This document shows, one piece after another, positions 7,914-15,519 of a stretch of 27,192 nucleotides of DNA. Both the position numbers and the translations under genes were made by a program. Positions within the stretch are counted from its first letter, which is position 1. Each line of letters opens with the position of its first letter. Where the stretch lies: contig CAJLCG010000025.1 of the NCBI GenBank assembly GCA_905205085.1, positions 1 through 27,192 of the forward strand, written 5' to 3'. This DNA comes from an uncultured Oscillospiraceae bacterium. Its GTDB lineage: Bacteria; Bacillota; Clostridia; Oscillospirales; Oscillospiraceae. The notes beneath the pieces were generated by a model that searched no databases, had not been told where the DNA came from, and worked only from the letters and a program-made list of their open reading frames with translations.

Positions 7914-9563
7914 ATGATCAAAAATCCCATTCTTCCCGGGTTTAACCCCGACCCCTGCATCTGCCGCAAGGGTGACGACTACTACCTGGCGGTGTCCACC
8001 TTTGAGTGGTTTCCCGGCATTCCCATCTATCACTCCCGGGACTTAAAGCACTGGGAGCTCTACACCCATGTTCTCACCGACGACGAGAAGGTGGATCTGA
8101 AAAAGCTGCCCAGCGCCAAGGGAATTTGGGCTCCCTGCCTGACCTACTGCCAGGAGGAGGACCTGTTCTACGTGGTCTACGGCGTGATGAACTCCATGAA
8201 TGCCCGCTACTTCGATGTGGACAACTACCTGATCACCGCAAAAGATATCCGAGGGCCCTGGAGTGAGCCGGTGTATCTGCACTCCTCCGGCTTTGACGCC
8301 TCCATCTTCCACGACGACAATGGCAAAAAGTACATCGTCTCTCTGGAGTGGGAGACCCGCCTGGGCTATGAGAAGCCCGGCTCCATCTGCATGGTGGAAT
8401 ACGACCCCGTAAAGAAGGAGATCGTAGGCTATCCCAAGCGGATGTGGCGCGGCGGAACGGACCGGGGCTGCATCGAGGCCCCCCACCTGACCAAACGGGG
8501 TGAGTATTACTACATCATGTGCGCCGAGGGCGGCACAGGCTATAACCACTGTGTCACCATGGGCCGCAGCTCCCAGGTCTGGGGCCCCTATGAGCGAGAC
8601 CCCCAGAATCCCATTGTGACCAGTGTGCCCGGTGTGTCCTACGAGCGCAGCGACCCGGATCACCTCAAGCCCAAGTATTTTAACCCCGATTCCGTCCTGC
8701 AGAAGTCCGGCCACGGCAGCTACGTGGAGCTGCCCACCGGCGAGGTCTATCTGGTGCACCTGTGTGCCCGTCCCTTTGTCCCCGAGCTCAGCTGCACCCT
8801 GGGCCGTGAGACAGCCATCCAGAAGATGATGTGGACGGAGGACGGCTGGCTGCGCATGGCGGACGGCTCCAATCTGGCTAAGATGGAGGTTCCCGAGTCC
8901 CACTTGCCCGAGGTGCCCCTCCAGATGCCGCCTGCCTTTGATGACTTCGACAGCCCTCAGCTGGGGAATTTTTACTACGCCCCCCGCATCATGCCCTCCC
9001 GGTTTGCCGATGTCACGGCTCGTCCCGGTTGGGTACGCCTGCGGGGCCAGGAGTCCCGCACCTCACTGAACAAGGTAAGCATCCTGGCCCGTAAGCTGAC
9101 CAGCGTCCATGCAAGGATCACCACTAAGATGGACTTCACCCCGGAAGTACACCAACACAGCGCGGGTCTCATTCTCTACTACGATAATATGAACTATATC
9201 AACCTGCGCAAGTACTACAGCGAGACTCTGGGACGCAGCGCCCTGTCCATCATCCATCTGGAAAACGGGGAGAAAACGGAATTCCTCAATACCCGCATTC
9301 CAGTGGACGATGTACCCATCTATCTGCGTCTGACCATCGAGGGCCGCCGGGCGCAGTTCTTCTGGAGCTATGACAATGAGGTGTACCATGCCATCGGCCG
9401 CTGCTTTGCCACCGCCCATTTCTCCGATGAGTACTGCAAGTTTGGAGAGTTTACCGGCACCATGGTAGGCATCACCTGCGCCGACCGGGTGAAGCATTGC
9501 CACTATGCCGACTTTGATTTCTTTGAATATCTGGCCGACGAGGATCGTGCTGTCGACGATTAA
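7914..9563 (+). CDS. glycoside hydrolase family 43 beta-xylosidase/arabinofuranosidase
   Basis: A 549-residue protein, the usual length of the two-domain GH43 beta-xylosidases (about 530-550). The five-bladed propeller starts with NPILPGFNPDPCI, where D13 is the general base. The pKa-modulating Asp is in GFDASIF (D128) and the general acid in GCIEAPHL (E188). The positions agree with the D14/D127/E186 pattern of characterised bacterial beta-xylosidases. The C-terminal part (about 330-540) resembles the concanavalin-like GH43 C-terminal domain that shapes the active-site rim (FDDFDSPQLGNFYYAPR at its start). There is no signal peptide, so it acts on imported xylo-oligosaccharides. An AGGAGG site precedes the ATG. 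It is the last gene before a strong terminator. Confidence 0.92.
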   Translation: MIKNPILPGFNPDPCICRKGDDYYLAVSTFEWFPGIPIYHSRDLKHWELYTHVLTDDEKVDLKKLPSAKGIWAPCLTYCQEEDLFYVVYGVMNSMNARYFDVDNYLITAKDIRGPWSEPVYLHSSGFDASIFHDDNGKKYIVSLEWETRLGYEKPGSICMVEYDPVKKEIVGYPKRMWRGGTDRGCIEAPHLTKRGEYYYIMCAEGGTGYNHCVTMGRSSQVWGPYERDPQNPIVTSVPGVSYERSDPDHLKPKYFNPDSVLQKSGHGSYVELPTGEVYLVHLCARPFVPELSCTLGRETAIQKMMWTEDGWLRMADGSNLAKMEVPESHLPEVPLQMPPAFDDFDSPQLGNFYYAPRIMPSRFADVTARPGWVRLRGQESRTSLNKVSILARKLTSVHARITTKMDFTPEVHQHSAGLILYYDNMNYINLRKYYSETLGRSALSIIHLENGEKTEFLNTRIPVDDVPIYLRLTIEGRRAQFFWSYDNEVYHAIGRCFATAHFSDEYCKFGEFTGTMVGITCADRVKHCHYADFDFFEYLADEDRAVDD

Positions 9564-9567
9564 CCAA

Positions 9568-9608
9568 CAGGCGAACTGTGGGCATAGACCCATAGTTCGC
9601 CTGTTTTT
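9568..9608 (+). terminator. rho-independent terminator of the GH5-symporter-GH43 operon
   Basis: CAGGCGAACT (9568-9577) pairs with AGTTCGCCTG (9594-9603), with a further TGGG/CCCA inner helix, and is followed by five T residues. It begins 5 bases after the GH43 stop codon. Confidence 0.92.
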
Positions 9609-9674
9609 AAGCCGAATATTGGGAAAAAATATCATGTTACAGTAGTTCTTCAAGCCCCTTCCTGGTAAAATAAA

Positions 9675-10883
9675 ATGGAAAGGTCGGTGATACGCTTGTT
9701 AGATACAACGGAGCTGTGCAGTCATCTGGTTCACCTGAGCCATGTGCCCATCCGCTGTTATAATTCCAATGGAGAGTACCAATGTACCTATGCCGATCAA
9801 GGTGGATACCCAGACCCACTGCGATGTGATCCCGAGCTGGAAGCCATGCTGCTGGAAAAGGCGTCGGTCTGTGTGCCCAAACTGTATTTTGAACTGGATG
9901 CCGTGGTCTATGGAATCATCCATGCCAAAGAGCAGGGAATCTTTGTTGTTGGTCCCGGCTGCCTTGTGCAGCGCACCCAGGAGATCACACAGCAGATGGT
10001 GCGGATTCACCATATGGACCCCCAAAAGCCTTATCGCATGTCCAGCTGTTCTTTGGAGTTTTTCTTTTTCCTTTTGTCCATGCTGTACCATCATCTCACC
10101 GGTATCTATTTGAGTTGGACGGAAATCATGGCCCGAGGGACCGAGGAGGAACATTTAAAAGGCCTTGTGCAGAAAAAATTGGATCATGTATATGACAATT
10201 ACAATGGGCAGGGCAAGGTCCATAACCCATATAGCCAGGAGGAGCGGGAACAGGACAGCATCCGTCGGGGGGATCTGGAGTCGCTGCGCAAAAGTGTTCA
10301 GGAGACCTATGTGGGCGAAATCGGAACGTTGGCCAATAATCCGCTGCGCCACTCCAAAAATATAGCCATCACCTTGATCGCCTTATCCAGCCGCTCTGCC
10401 ATTGCAGGCGGTATTCCTTCTGAGATTGCCTATTCCTTGTCCGACGCCTATGTGCTGCAGGTGGAGGAGCTTCTCCATGCAGATGAGGTAATTGCGCTGG
10501 CGCGTCAGGCCGAGGTGCACTATGCTACTTTGGTGCGAGACCACATTGACGGGATGCAAAAAAACGCACTGGTGACCCGCTGTAAAGAAGAAGTGGCAAA
10601 GCGGCTTCATCAAAAGATCACAGTTGCACAGCTGGCGGACGAGCTGGGAGTCACCCGCAACTACCTCTCCCAGCTTTTTATGAAGGAGGAGGGAATCCCA
10701 CTGATGGACTATATCATGGAGCAAAAGATCCGCTCCTCCTTGCAAGCTCTGCGCTACACCAAGGCAACGTATGGAGAAGTTGCCTATCAGCTGGGTTTTT
10801 CCTCCCAGAGCCATTTTGGGCAGGCGTTTAAAAAAGTTATGGGCATGACACCCAAACAATACCGTGACAAGTATGCAACATAA
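9675..10883 (+). CDS. AraC-family transcriptional regulator of the xyloside operon
   Basis: A protein of about 402 residues with a C-terminal double helix-turn-helix (about 305-400): the first HTH in ITVAQLADELGVTRNYLSQLFMKEEG and the second in ATYGEVAYQLGFSSQSHFGQAFKKVMGMTPKQYR, the AraC signature. The N-terminal 200 residues are a divergent sensing region I cannot place in a named family; the segment about 195-290 occurs before the HTH in many Clostridial AraC proteins. It lies just after the GH5-symporter-GH43 operon and is probably its activator, binding an intracellular sugar. The start is uncertain: the ATG at 9675 has a poor ribosome-binding site, and TTG at 9696 has GGAAAGG about 11 bases upstream. 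Confidence 0.85.
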   Translation: MERSVIRLLDTTELCSHLVHLSHVPIRCYNSNGEYQCTYADQGGYPDPLRCDPELEAMLLEKASVCVPKLYFELDAVVYGIIHAKEQGIFVVGPGCLVQRTQEITQQMVRIHHMDPQKPYRMSSCSLEFFFFLLSMLYHHLTGIYLSWTEIMARGTEEEHLKGLVQKKLDHVYDNYNGQGKVHNPYSQEEREQDSIRRGDLESLRKSVQETYVGEIGTLANNPLRHSKNIAITLIALSSRSAIAGGIPSEIAYSLSDAYVLQVEELLHADEVIALARQAEVHYATLVRDHIDGMQKNALVTRCKEEVAKRLHQKITVAQLADELGVTRNYLSQLFMKEEGIPLMDYIMEQKIRSSLQALRYTKATYGEVAYQLGFSSQSHFGQAFKKVMGMTPKQYRDKYAT

Positions 10884-11007
10884 TTATTGACGTCCATTTT
10901 AGTACCTCAATGTCCTTACTAAAGTCCACAGCGCGGCTACTCCCATACCGACAGATGCTTACTACATGATGAGCTGTAACCACATATTGCTGTATTTTAA
11001 AAATAAG

Positions 11008-11047
11008 GAGTCCAAGGCAATCATTACGATTACCTTGGACTCTTTTT
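11008..11047 (+). terminator. rho-independent terminator downstream of the AraC gene
   Basis: GAGTCCAAGG (11008-11017) pairs with CCTTGGACTC (11033-11042). An inner AATC/GATT helix lies across one mismatch, and five T residues follow. It is about 125 bases after the AraC stop. Its loop region resembles the large hairpin at 24604-24652. Confidence 0.85.
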
Positions 11048-11056
11048 AAGTCATGA

Positions 11057-11119
11057 TTTAGGGACAATGTGCTTGTTTGCGGGGGGACAAGTACAAGGTA
11101 CCTAAGAGAAATTCGTTTC
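11057..11119 (+). repeat. dispersed intergenic repeat, copy A
   Basis: The 63 bases align without gaps to 24898-24960, with about 49 identical positions counted by eye. The blocks ACAATGTGCTTG and GGTACCTAAG are exact. Both copies are in the same orientation and each follows a hairpin ending in GGGACTCTT or TGGACTCTT. Confidence 0.7.
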
Positions 11120-11261
11120 TTTCAAAAAGTCTTAACGTCTTAGGGGTGGATTTTCAAGAATGAATCATATCTGCTTGCTGGCCTAAAACGTGTAAACCTC
11201 GAAAACGGCGTTAAAAATGTAGGCTATTCCTCACTCCTTACAAAGTTTTTGTAAGAATGAA

Positions 11262-11319
11262 TTGACAAACTGGTTTACTAGGTGTAAACTTCAATTAGAG
11301 CGGTTTACAAGCAGTAGAC
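11262..11319 (+). promoter_or_regulatory. promoter with two dyad operators, BlaI/BlaR1 cassette 2
   Basis: The -35 box TTGACA (11262-11267) and -10 box TAAACT (11285-11290) are 17 bases apart. Operator 1 (11273-11289) is the perfect dyad GTTTAC-N5-GTAAAC, whose right arm overlaps the -10. Operator 2 (11303-11319) is GTTTAC-N5-GTAGAC, with one mismatch. The centres are 30 bp apart. The design equals that of cassette 1, but the half-site sequence is different (GTTTAC versus AGTCTA). Confidence 0.75.
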
Positions 11320-11347
11320 TTTTGCTGCATACGATGGGGGTAATCAT

Positions 11348-11704
11348 ATGGCTGATATGAAATTAGGTGTAGTAGAAACCCGTTTTGCGGACTTGATATG
11401 GGAACATGAACCCATATCTTCCGGAGAATTAGTCAAACTCTGTGAGGAAAAACTGAGCTGGAAAAAGTCAACAACATATACCATTTTGCGACGGTTGTGT
11501 GAGCGGGGTATTTTCTCAAACGACAAAGGTGCAGTCACATCGCTGATATCCAAAGACGAATTTTATGCCATGCAGAGCGAGAAGTTCGTTGAGGACACAT
11601 TTGAGGGTTCTTTGCCAAGGTTTTTGGCAGCCTTTTCTACGCGAAAAAAGTTATCCGATGACGAAATCAATCAGCTGCAAAAGTTTATCGATGAAATGAG
11701 GTGA
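11348..11704 (+). CDS. BlaI/MecI/CopY-family repressor, cassette 2
   Basis: A 118-residue winged-helix protein, a clear paralog of the cassette 1 repressor. The DNA-reading segment is LSWKKSTTYTILRRLCERGI, compared with LGWKRTTTYTVIKRLGERGV in the other. The C-terminal dimerisation part shares GSLPRFLAAFSTRKKLSDDEINQL. The differences in the recognition helix agree with the two different operator sequences. The ribosome-binding site is weak (GGGGG about 8 bases upstream). The protease gene starts 4 bases after the stop. Codon use here is noticeably less GC-rich than in cassette 1, which hints at a separate origin or later acquisition. Confidence 0.9.
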   Translation: MADMKLGVVETRFADLIWEHEPISSGELVKLCEEKLSWKKSTTYTILRRLCERGIFSNDKGAVTSLISKDEFYAMQSEKFVEDTFEGSLPRFLAAFSTRKKLSDDEINQLQKFIDEMR

Positions 11705-11708
11705 GCGT

Positions 11709-13250
11709 ATGCCATTACCGGCTGCTTTTTTTGCTGTACTCAATATGTCAATTACCGCAAGCATTGCTATTCTTATCATATTGCTTGCAAGGATTGTGTT
11801 GAAGCGCGCACCTAAAATTTTTTCCTATGCACTTTGGGCCGTTGTGCTGTTCCGTTTGCTTTGTCCGGTATCGTTGACGTCGTCGCTCTCCGTGTTGGGC
11901 CTCTTTCCGGCACCCACCACAGAAACGGGCAGAGTGGAGTATGTGTCTTTGGATGTGCCCAATACACAAAGACCAGCAGTTGATGTTGATGACCCTGCTT
12001 CCAATCTTGGTTCAGCGACGGACCATGGTGTTGAATTGCCCATAGCGGAAGGTACGCCAGCGGGTTCTGTTGACGATCTGGTATTGATTGCGAGCATGGT
12101 TTGGATTTGCGGTGTAGCGGCAATGTTGATGTTGAATCTTTTCCAGCTGATACGACTGCGCCGCAAATTAGTTGGCTCGATCCTTTTGCACGATAATATT
12201 TACCTTGCGGATTATATTCCCACGCCCTTTGTGATGGGCTTGATTCACCCGAAAATCTATTTGCCTTCTGCCATGTCCGAGGTCGAGCAATCCTATATCA
12301 TCCAGCACGAAAGGCACCACATCCGCAGAGGCGATCACGTGATCAAGCTGCTTGCGTTTGCGGCCGTGTGCATACACTGGTTTAATCCGCTTGTTTGGCT
12401 GGCATTTGCGCTGGCCAGCAAGGATATGGAAATGTCCTGTGATGAGGCAGTAATGAGGCAAACAGACAGAGATATCAGGGCGGACTATTCCTCCTCTTTG
12501 CTGCAATTCTCCACCGGGAAAAGAGTGGTCATTGGCACGCCCCTTGCCTTTGGGGAGGGAGATACCAAGGAAAGGATTGAGAACATTATGAAGTATAAGA
12601 AGCCGACCATGGTCATCATGGTATTGGCCGTGATCGTATGTGTTGGATTGACGGCCTGCTTGTCCTCCAATCCTCAATCCGGCGCAGGAAAAAACAATCT
12701 CTCGGCAATGGGAGATTTGAAGGCAGAAGATGTGGGAAAAACACTGAGCGAATTAAAAGATGAGCATCCGGAAGGCGAATTGGTCGTAAGGCCAGATGGC
12801 CTCCCAGGCAGTGCTGCTATATGTTTTGGAGAACCGGAAGGAGAATATGCTTACTACTTTTTTGGAACACAGAGCGGCGATGCGGAAAAAGCCATGAATG
12901 AGCTGGAAGACCAGCTGAAATGCGCTGGTTTTCTCACCACAGCAAACATTCTTTTCCCGGACATGGAAGATGAAATGTCCTTTGGAGAGTTCTTCTCCTG
13001 GATCGGTGTGGACGATTATGAGTACTTAGTAGGAGAAGAGGTGATAAGTGGAGAAGGTTGGTTAAGATTCACGTATCATGGTATGGAAGTGATGGTGAAT
13101 ACAAACGAAGTGGATGTCGCTGGCGGATGGGATTTCACAGGAGAAGAGATCGTGAAGCGCAATGCTCCAGTGGCTATTTCAGACCCAGAAATCGTAAATG
13201 CCAATCAAGAATTGGCGGATGCGGTGATGTTCGATGAAGTGGCGTCATGA
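11709..13250 (+). CDS. BlaR1-like M56 membrane metalloprotease/sensor, cassette 2
   Basis: A 513-residue membrane protein with the same plan as the cassette 1 protein: TM segments at about 12-30, 36-52, 123-147 and 300-318, the zinc motif HERHH at residues 200-204, and CDEAV (E246) as third-ligand region. The segment PFVMGLIHPKIYLP before the zinc motif is also shared (PFVLGIFRPVIYLP in cassette 1). The outer C-terminal part (about 319-513) is acidic (FPDMEDEMSFGEFFSWIGVDDYEYLVGEE) and shows no evident similarity to that of cassette 1, so the two should respond to different signals. No penicillin-binding motifs are visible. It lies 4 bases after its repressor gene. Function is inferred from the BlaR1 family. 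Confidence 0.88.
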   Translation: MPLPAAFFAVLNMSITASIAILIILLARIVLKRAPKIFSYALWAVVLFRLLCPVSLTSSLSVLGLFPAPTTETGRVEYVSLDVPNTQRPAVDVDDPASNLGSATDHGVELPIAEGTPAGSVDDLVLIASMVWICGVAAMLMLNLFQLIRLRRKLVGSILLHDNIYLADYIPTPFVMGLIHPKIYLPSAMSEVEQSYIIQHERHHIRRGDHVIKLLAFAAVCIHWFNPLVWLAFALASKDMEMSCDEAVMRQTDRDIRADYSSSLLQFSTGKRVVIGTPLAFGEGDTKERIENIMKYKKPTMVIMVLAVIVCVGLTACLSSNPQSGAGKNNLSAMGDLKAEDVGKTLSELKDEHPEGELVVRPDGLPGSAAICFGEPEGEYAYYFFGTQSGDAEKAMNELEDQLKCAGFLTTANILFPDMEDEMSFGEFFSWIGVDDYEYLVGEEVISGEGWLRFTYHGMEVMVNTNEVDVAGGWDFTGEEIVKRNAPVAISDPEIVNANQELADAVMFDEVAS

Positions 13251-13252
13251 GA

Positions 13253-13323
13253 ACACATTATCTCAGCTGATATGTGTGTCTGTTTTTTGAGGGCTTGGAG
13301 CTGTTGACCTTGTCAACAGCTCC
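13253..13323 (+). terminator. possible terminator and perfect palindromic hairpin after cassette 2
   Basis: A first weak stem (ACACA/TGTGT with TATC/GATA, about 13254-13278) is followed after a few bases by TTTTTT. Next to it is an exact 12-bp stem with a 3-base loop, GGAGCTGTTGAC (13297-13308) and GTCAACAGCTCC (13312-13323), without a U-tract. The first could end the cassette 2 transcript; the second is of unknown role. Confidence 0.45.
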
Positions 13324-13483
13324 GATTTATCACCAGTTAGCATCCAACCGTATGAAGACCTTGACCGCAGCTATGTCGTGTCCGGTTTCCGGCAGTAGCC
13401 TGCGGCACAAATGGAGGAGCCAAATGATAACAAAAATATTCTAATGTATTTAAGTTGCTTACTCTATGCATGCCGTATTTCGC
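13324..13483. other. non-coding stretch, possible gene debris
   Basis: The stretch lies between two strong hairpins. One frame reads about 22 codons to a stop (ending SYVVSGFRQ). Further on a good GGAGGAG site precedes an ATG that opens only six codons (MITKIF). A ribosome-binding site without a gene suggests the remains of a deleted gene, but I recognise nothing in it. Confidence 0.3.
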
Positions 13484-13524
13484 AAAACCCTGATACAGGA
13501 AACAGTTCCTGTATCAGGGTTTTT
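13484..13524 (+). terminator. bidirectional 18-bp hairpin terminator
   Basis: Bases 13484-13501 pair perfectly with 13506-13523 (loop ACAG), with A-runs on the left and T-runs on the right, so it can act in both directions. It is 234 bases after the end of cassette 2. Confidence 0.85.
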
Positions 13525-13617
13525 CCAATTGTCTCAAAATCAATTTAACATGTATAGATTATAGCATTTTAGTTGGAATAAGATATAGCCTTCCACACCA
13601 CAACAAACGGGGTAAAT

Positions 13618-13806
13618 ATGATGCAAACAGTATTGTTGACACGCATTATCCCTGGGAAAGGTGATAAGTTTTCCAATCTTTCTCAGGTGAAAAAACACAT
13701 TGCTTATCTACATAAGGGGATTAAACGGTTGCTCCATCCCTCTGCACAAAAGGATGTGGGTGAAGTAGTGTCATTCCTGCATACCATCAAAGAGGTAGGA
13801 GCCTGA
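13618..13806 (+). CDS. possible small hypothetical protein (62 aa)
   Basis: An open frame starting MMQTVLLTRIIPGKGDKFSN and ending with FLHTIKEVGA, basic in the middle, without a recognisable domain, membrane segment or signal peptide. A weak CGGGG lies about 7 bases upstream of the ATG. It stands alone between a terminator and the promoter of the sugar ABC operon. It may be a chance ORF or a remnant. Confidence 0.2.
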   Translation: MMQTVLLTRIIPGKGDKFSNLSQVKKHIAYLHKGIKRLLHPSAQKDVGEVVSFLHTIKEVGA

Positions 13807-13910
13807 TAAGAAGACAAAGATTGGCTATCTCGTGCAGTTTCGAGTTTTGGTTCAAGACTAAATTGTGAAAAGACAATAAAAAACCCCACCTAAATCAAAA
13901 GAATGCCCAC

Positions 13911-13939
13911 TTTTATATAGAACGTCAAAAATATATAAT
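13911..13939 (+). promoter_or_regulatory. promoter candidate of the sugar ABC transporter operon
   Basis: A consensus TATAAT (13934-13939) lies about 50 bases before the ATPase gene, but at 17 bases upstream there is only TTTTAT (13911-13916). The poor -35 fits a promoter that needs an activator, possibly the YesN-type regulator encoded later in the locus. Confidence 0.45.
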
Positions 13940-13990
13940 GTAGAAAAACAAGTTTCGGCAATATGATGGATTGGGGGACGGGTGAACAAC

Positions 13991-15505
13991 ATGAATGAAA
14001 CGATTGTTTCCATGAAGGGCATCTGCAAATCCTTCCCGGGCGTCAAGGCGCTGGACAACGTCCAGCTGGAGCTGCGCTCGGGTGAGGTGCTGGCTCTTCT
14101 GGGAGAAAATGGCGCAGGTAAGTCCACGCTGATGAAGATCCTCAGCGGGGTATACACCCGGGATTCGGGAACCATGGAGATCTTTGGCCAGCAGTATGGC
14201 GATCTGACGCCCAAGCAGGCCCAGGAGATCGGCGTGGCCATTATCCACCAGGAGCTGAACATGTGCCGGCACCTGTCGGTGGCGGAAAACATGTTCCTGG
14301 GCCGGGAGGAGCGCCGGGGCATCCTCCTCTCCAACCGGAAGATGGAGCAGGAGGCTCAGCGGGTGCTGGATGAGCTGAAGATCGACATCGATCCCCACCA
14401 GGTGGTGGGCGACCTGCCGGTATCCAAGCAGCAGATGGTGGAGATCGCCAAGGCCCTGTCCACCAAGGCCCGCATCCTCATCATGGATGAGCCCACCTCC
14501 GCGCTGACCTCCAAGGAGATCGACGAGCTGTTCCGCATCATCCGCCAGCTCAAGGCCAGCGGCTACGGCATCATCTATATCTCCCACCGTCTGGAAGAGC
14601 TGCAGCACATTGTGGACCGGGTCAGCATCATGCGGGACGGTCAGTACATCACCTCTATGAACTTCCAGGACGCCACCATGGACGAAATCATCGCCCACAT
14701 GGTGGGCCGGGAGATCAAGGAGAAGTTCCCCCGGGTGACCTGCCCCAAGGGGAAGAAGATCTTTGAGGTCAAGAACCTCAACGCCGGGCGGATGGTCCGG
14801 GATGTAAGCTTTGATCTTTACGAGGGAGAGATCGTGGGCTTTGCCGGCCTGATGGGTGCCGGGCGCACCGAGACCACCCGGGCCATCTTCGGCGTAGACC
14901 CCAAGGAGAGCGGTGAGCTCATTCTGGACGGGCAGCCGGTTTCCATCCAGAAGCCCCAGGACGCCATCCGGGCGGGCATCGTGCTGGCTCCCGAGGACCG
15001 GAAGAAGGACGGCCTGTGCACCAAGCTGTCCATCCGCCACAACATCGCCCTGCCCAACCTGGACCTGCTGTGCGGCCCCCTTGGCGTGGTGAACCGCCAA
15101 AAGGAGGACGCCATGTGCCAGCAGGCGGTGGAGAATCTGAAGATCAAGACCCCCGGCGTAGACATCGACGCAGGCAATCTGTCCGGCGGCAACCAGCAGA
15201 AGGTGGTTGTGGGCAAGTGGCTGGCCCGCAACTCCCGGGTGGTCATCTTTGACGAACCCACCCGCGGCATCGACGTAGCCGCCAAGGTGGAAATCTACAA
15301 CCTGATGAACCAGCTCAAGGAGCAGGGCATCGCGGTGATGTTTGTCTCCTCGGAGATGCCCGAGGTCATGGGCATTGCCGACCGGATCATCGTCATGTGC
15401 GACGGACGCATCACCGGAGAGGTCATGGCCCGGGAGACCACCCAGAACGAGATCCTGACCCTGGCCACCAAGTTTGAAACAAAAGTTGCCGGTGCGGCGC
15501 AATAA
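13991..15505 (+). CDS. sugar ABC transporter ATP-binding protein (RbsA/MglA/XylG type)
   Basis: A 504-residue tandem ATPase of the monosaccharide importer (CUT2) class. The first domain has Walker A GENGAGKST (38-46), the signature VSKQQMVEIAKAL and Walker B ILIMDEPTSAL. The second has the usual degenerate P-loop GLMGAGRTE, the signature LSGGNQQKV and Walker B VVIFDEPTRGIDV. It powers uptake through the permease encoded 14 bases downstream. The ATG at 13991 has GGGTGA 5-6 bases upstream and is preferred over the GTG at 13982. CUT2 substrates include ribose, xylose, galactose, allose and lyxose-like sugars; the neighbouring isomerase favours lyxose or mannose. Comparison with the degenerate paralog at 22947-24425 is instructive, as their first P-loops occupy the same residue numbers. 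Confidence 0.93.
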   Translation: MNETIVSMKGICKSFPGVKALDNVQLELRSGEVLALLGENGAGKSTLMKILSGVYTRDSGTMEIFGQQYGDLTPKQAQEIGVAIIHQELNMCRHLSVAENMFLGREERRGILLSNRKMEQEAQRVLDELKIDIDPHQVVGDLPVSKQQMVEIAKALSTKARILIMDEPTSALTSKEIDELFRIIRQLKASGYGIIYISHRLEELQHIVDRVSIMRDGQYITSMNFQDATMDEIIAHMVGREIKEKFPRVTCPKGKKIFEVKNLNAGRMVRDVSFDLYEGEIVGFAGLMGAGRTETTRAIFGVDPKESGELILDGQPVSIQKPQDAIRAGIVLAPEDRKKDGLCTKLSIRHNIALPNLDLLCGPLGVVNRQKEDAMCQQAVENLKIKTPGVDIDAGNLSGGNQQKVVVGKWLARNSRVVIFDEPTRGIDVAAKVEIYNLMNQLKEQGIAVMFVSSEMPEVMGIADRIIVMCDGRITGEVMARETTQNEILTLATKFETKVAGAAQ

Positions 15506-15519
15506 GGGAGGAAATGAGA

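Larger units (their letters stand above)
10884..11261. other. non-coding gap with terminator and dispersed repeat
   Basis: The stretch holds the terminator hairpin 11008-11047, copy A of a dispersed repeat (11057-11119) and an exact 8-bp inverted repeat CTTACAAA/TTTGTAAG (11237-11255) just upstream of the cassette 2 promoter. I find no convincing ORF here. Confidence 0.5.

Noticed and set aside
6561..8033. 490-codon minus-strand frame opposite the symporter gene
   Set aside because: Its composition (many His, Ala, Gly, Gln) is that of an antisense shadow, and it crosses the boundary between two real plus-strand genes.
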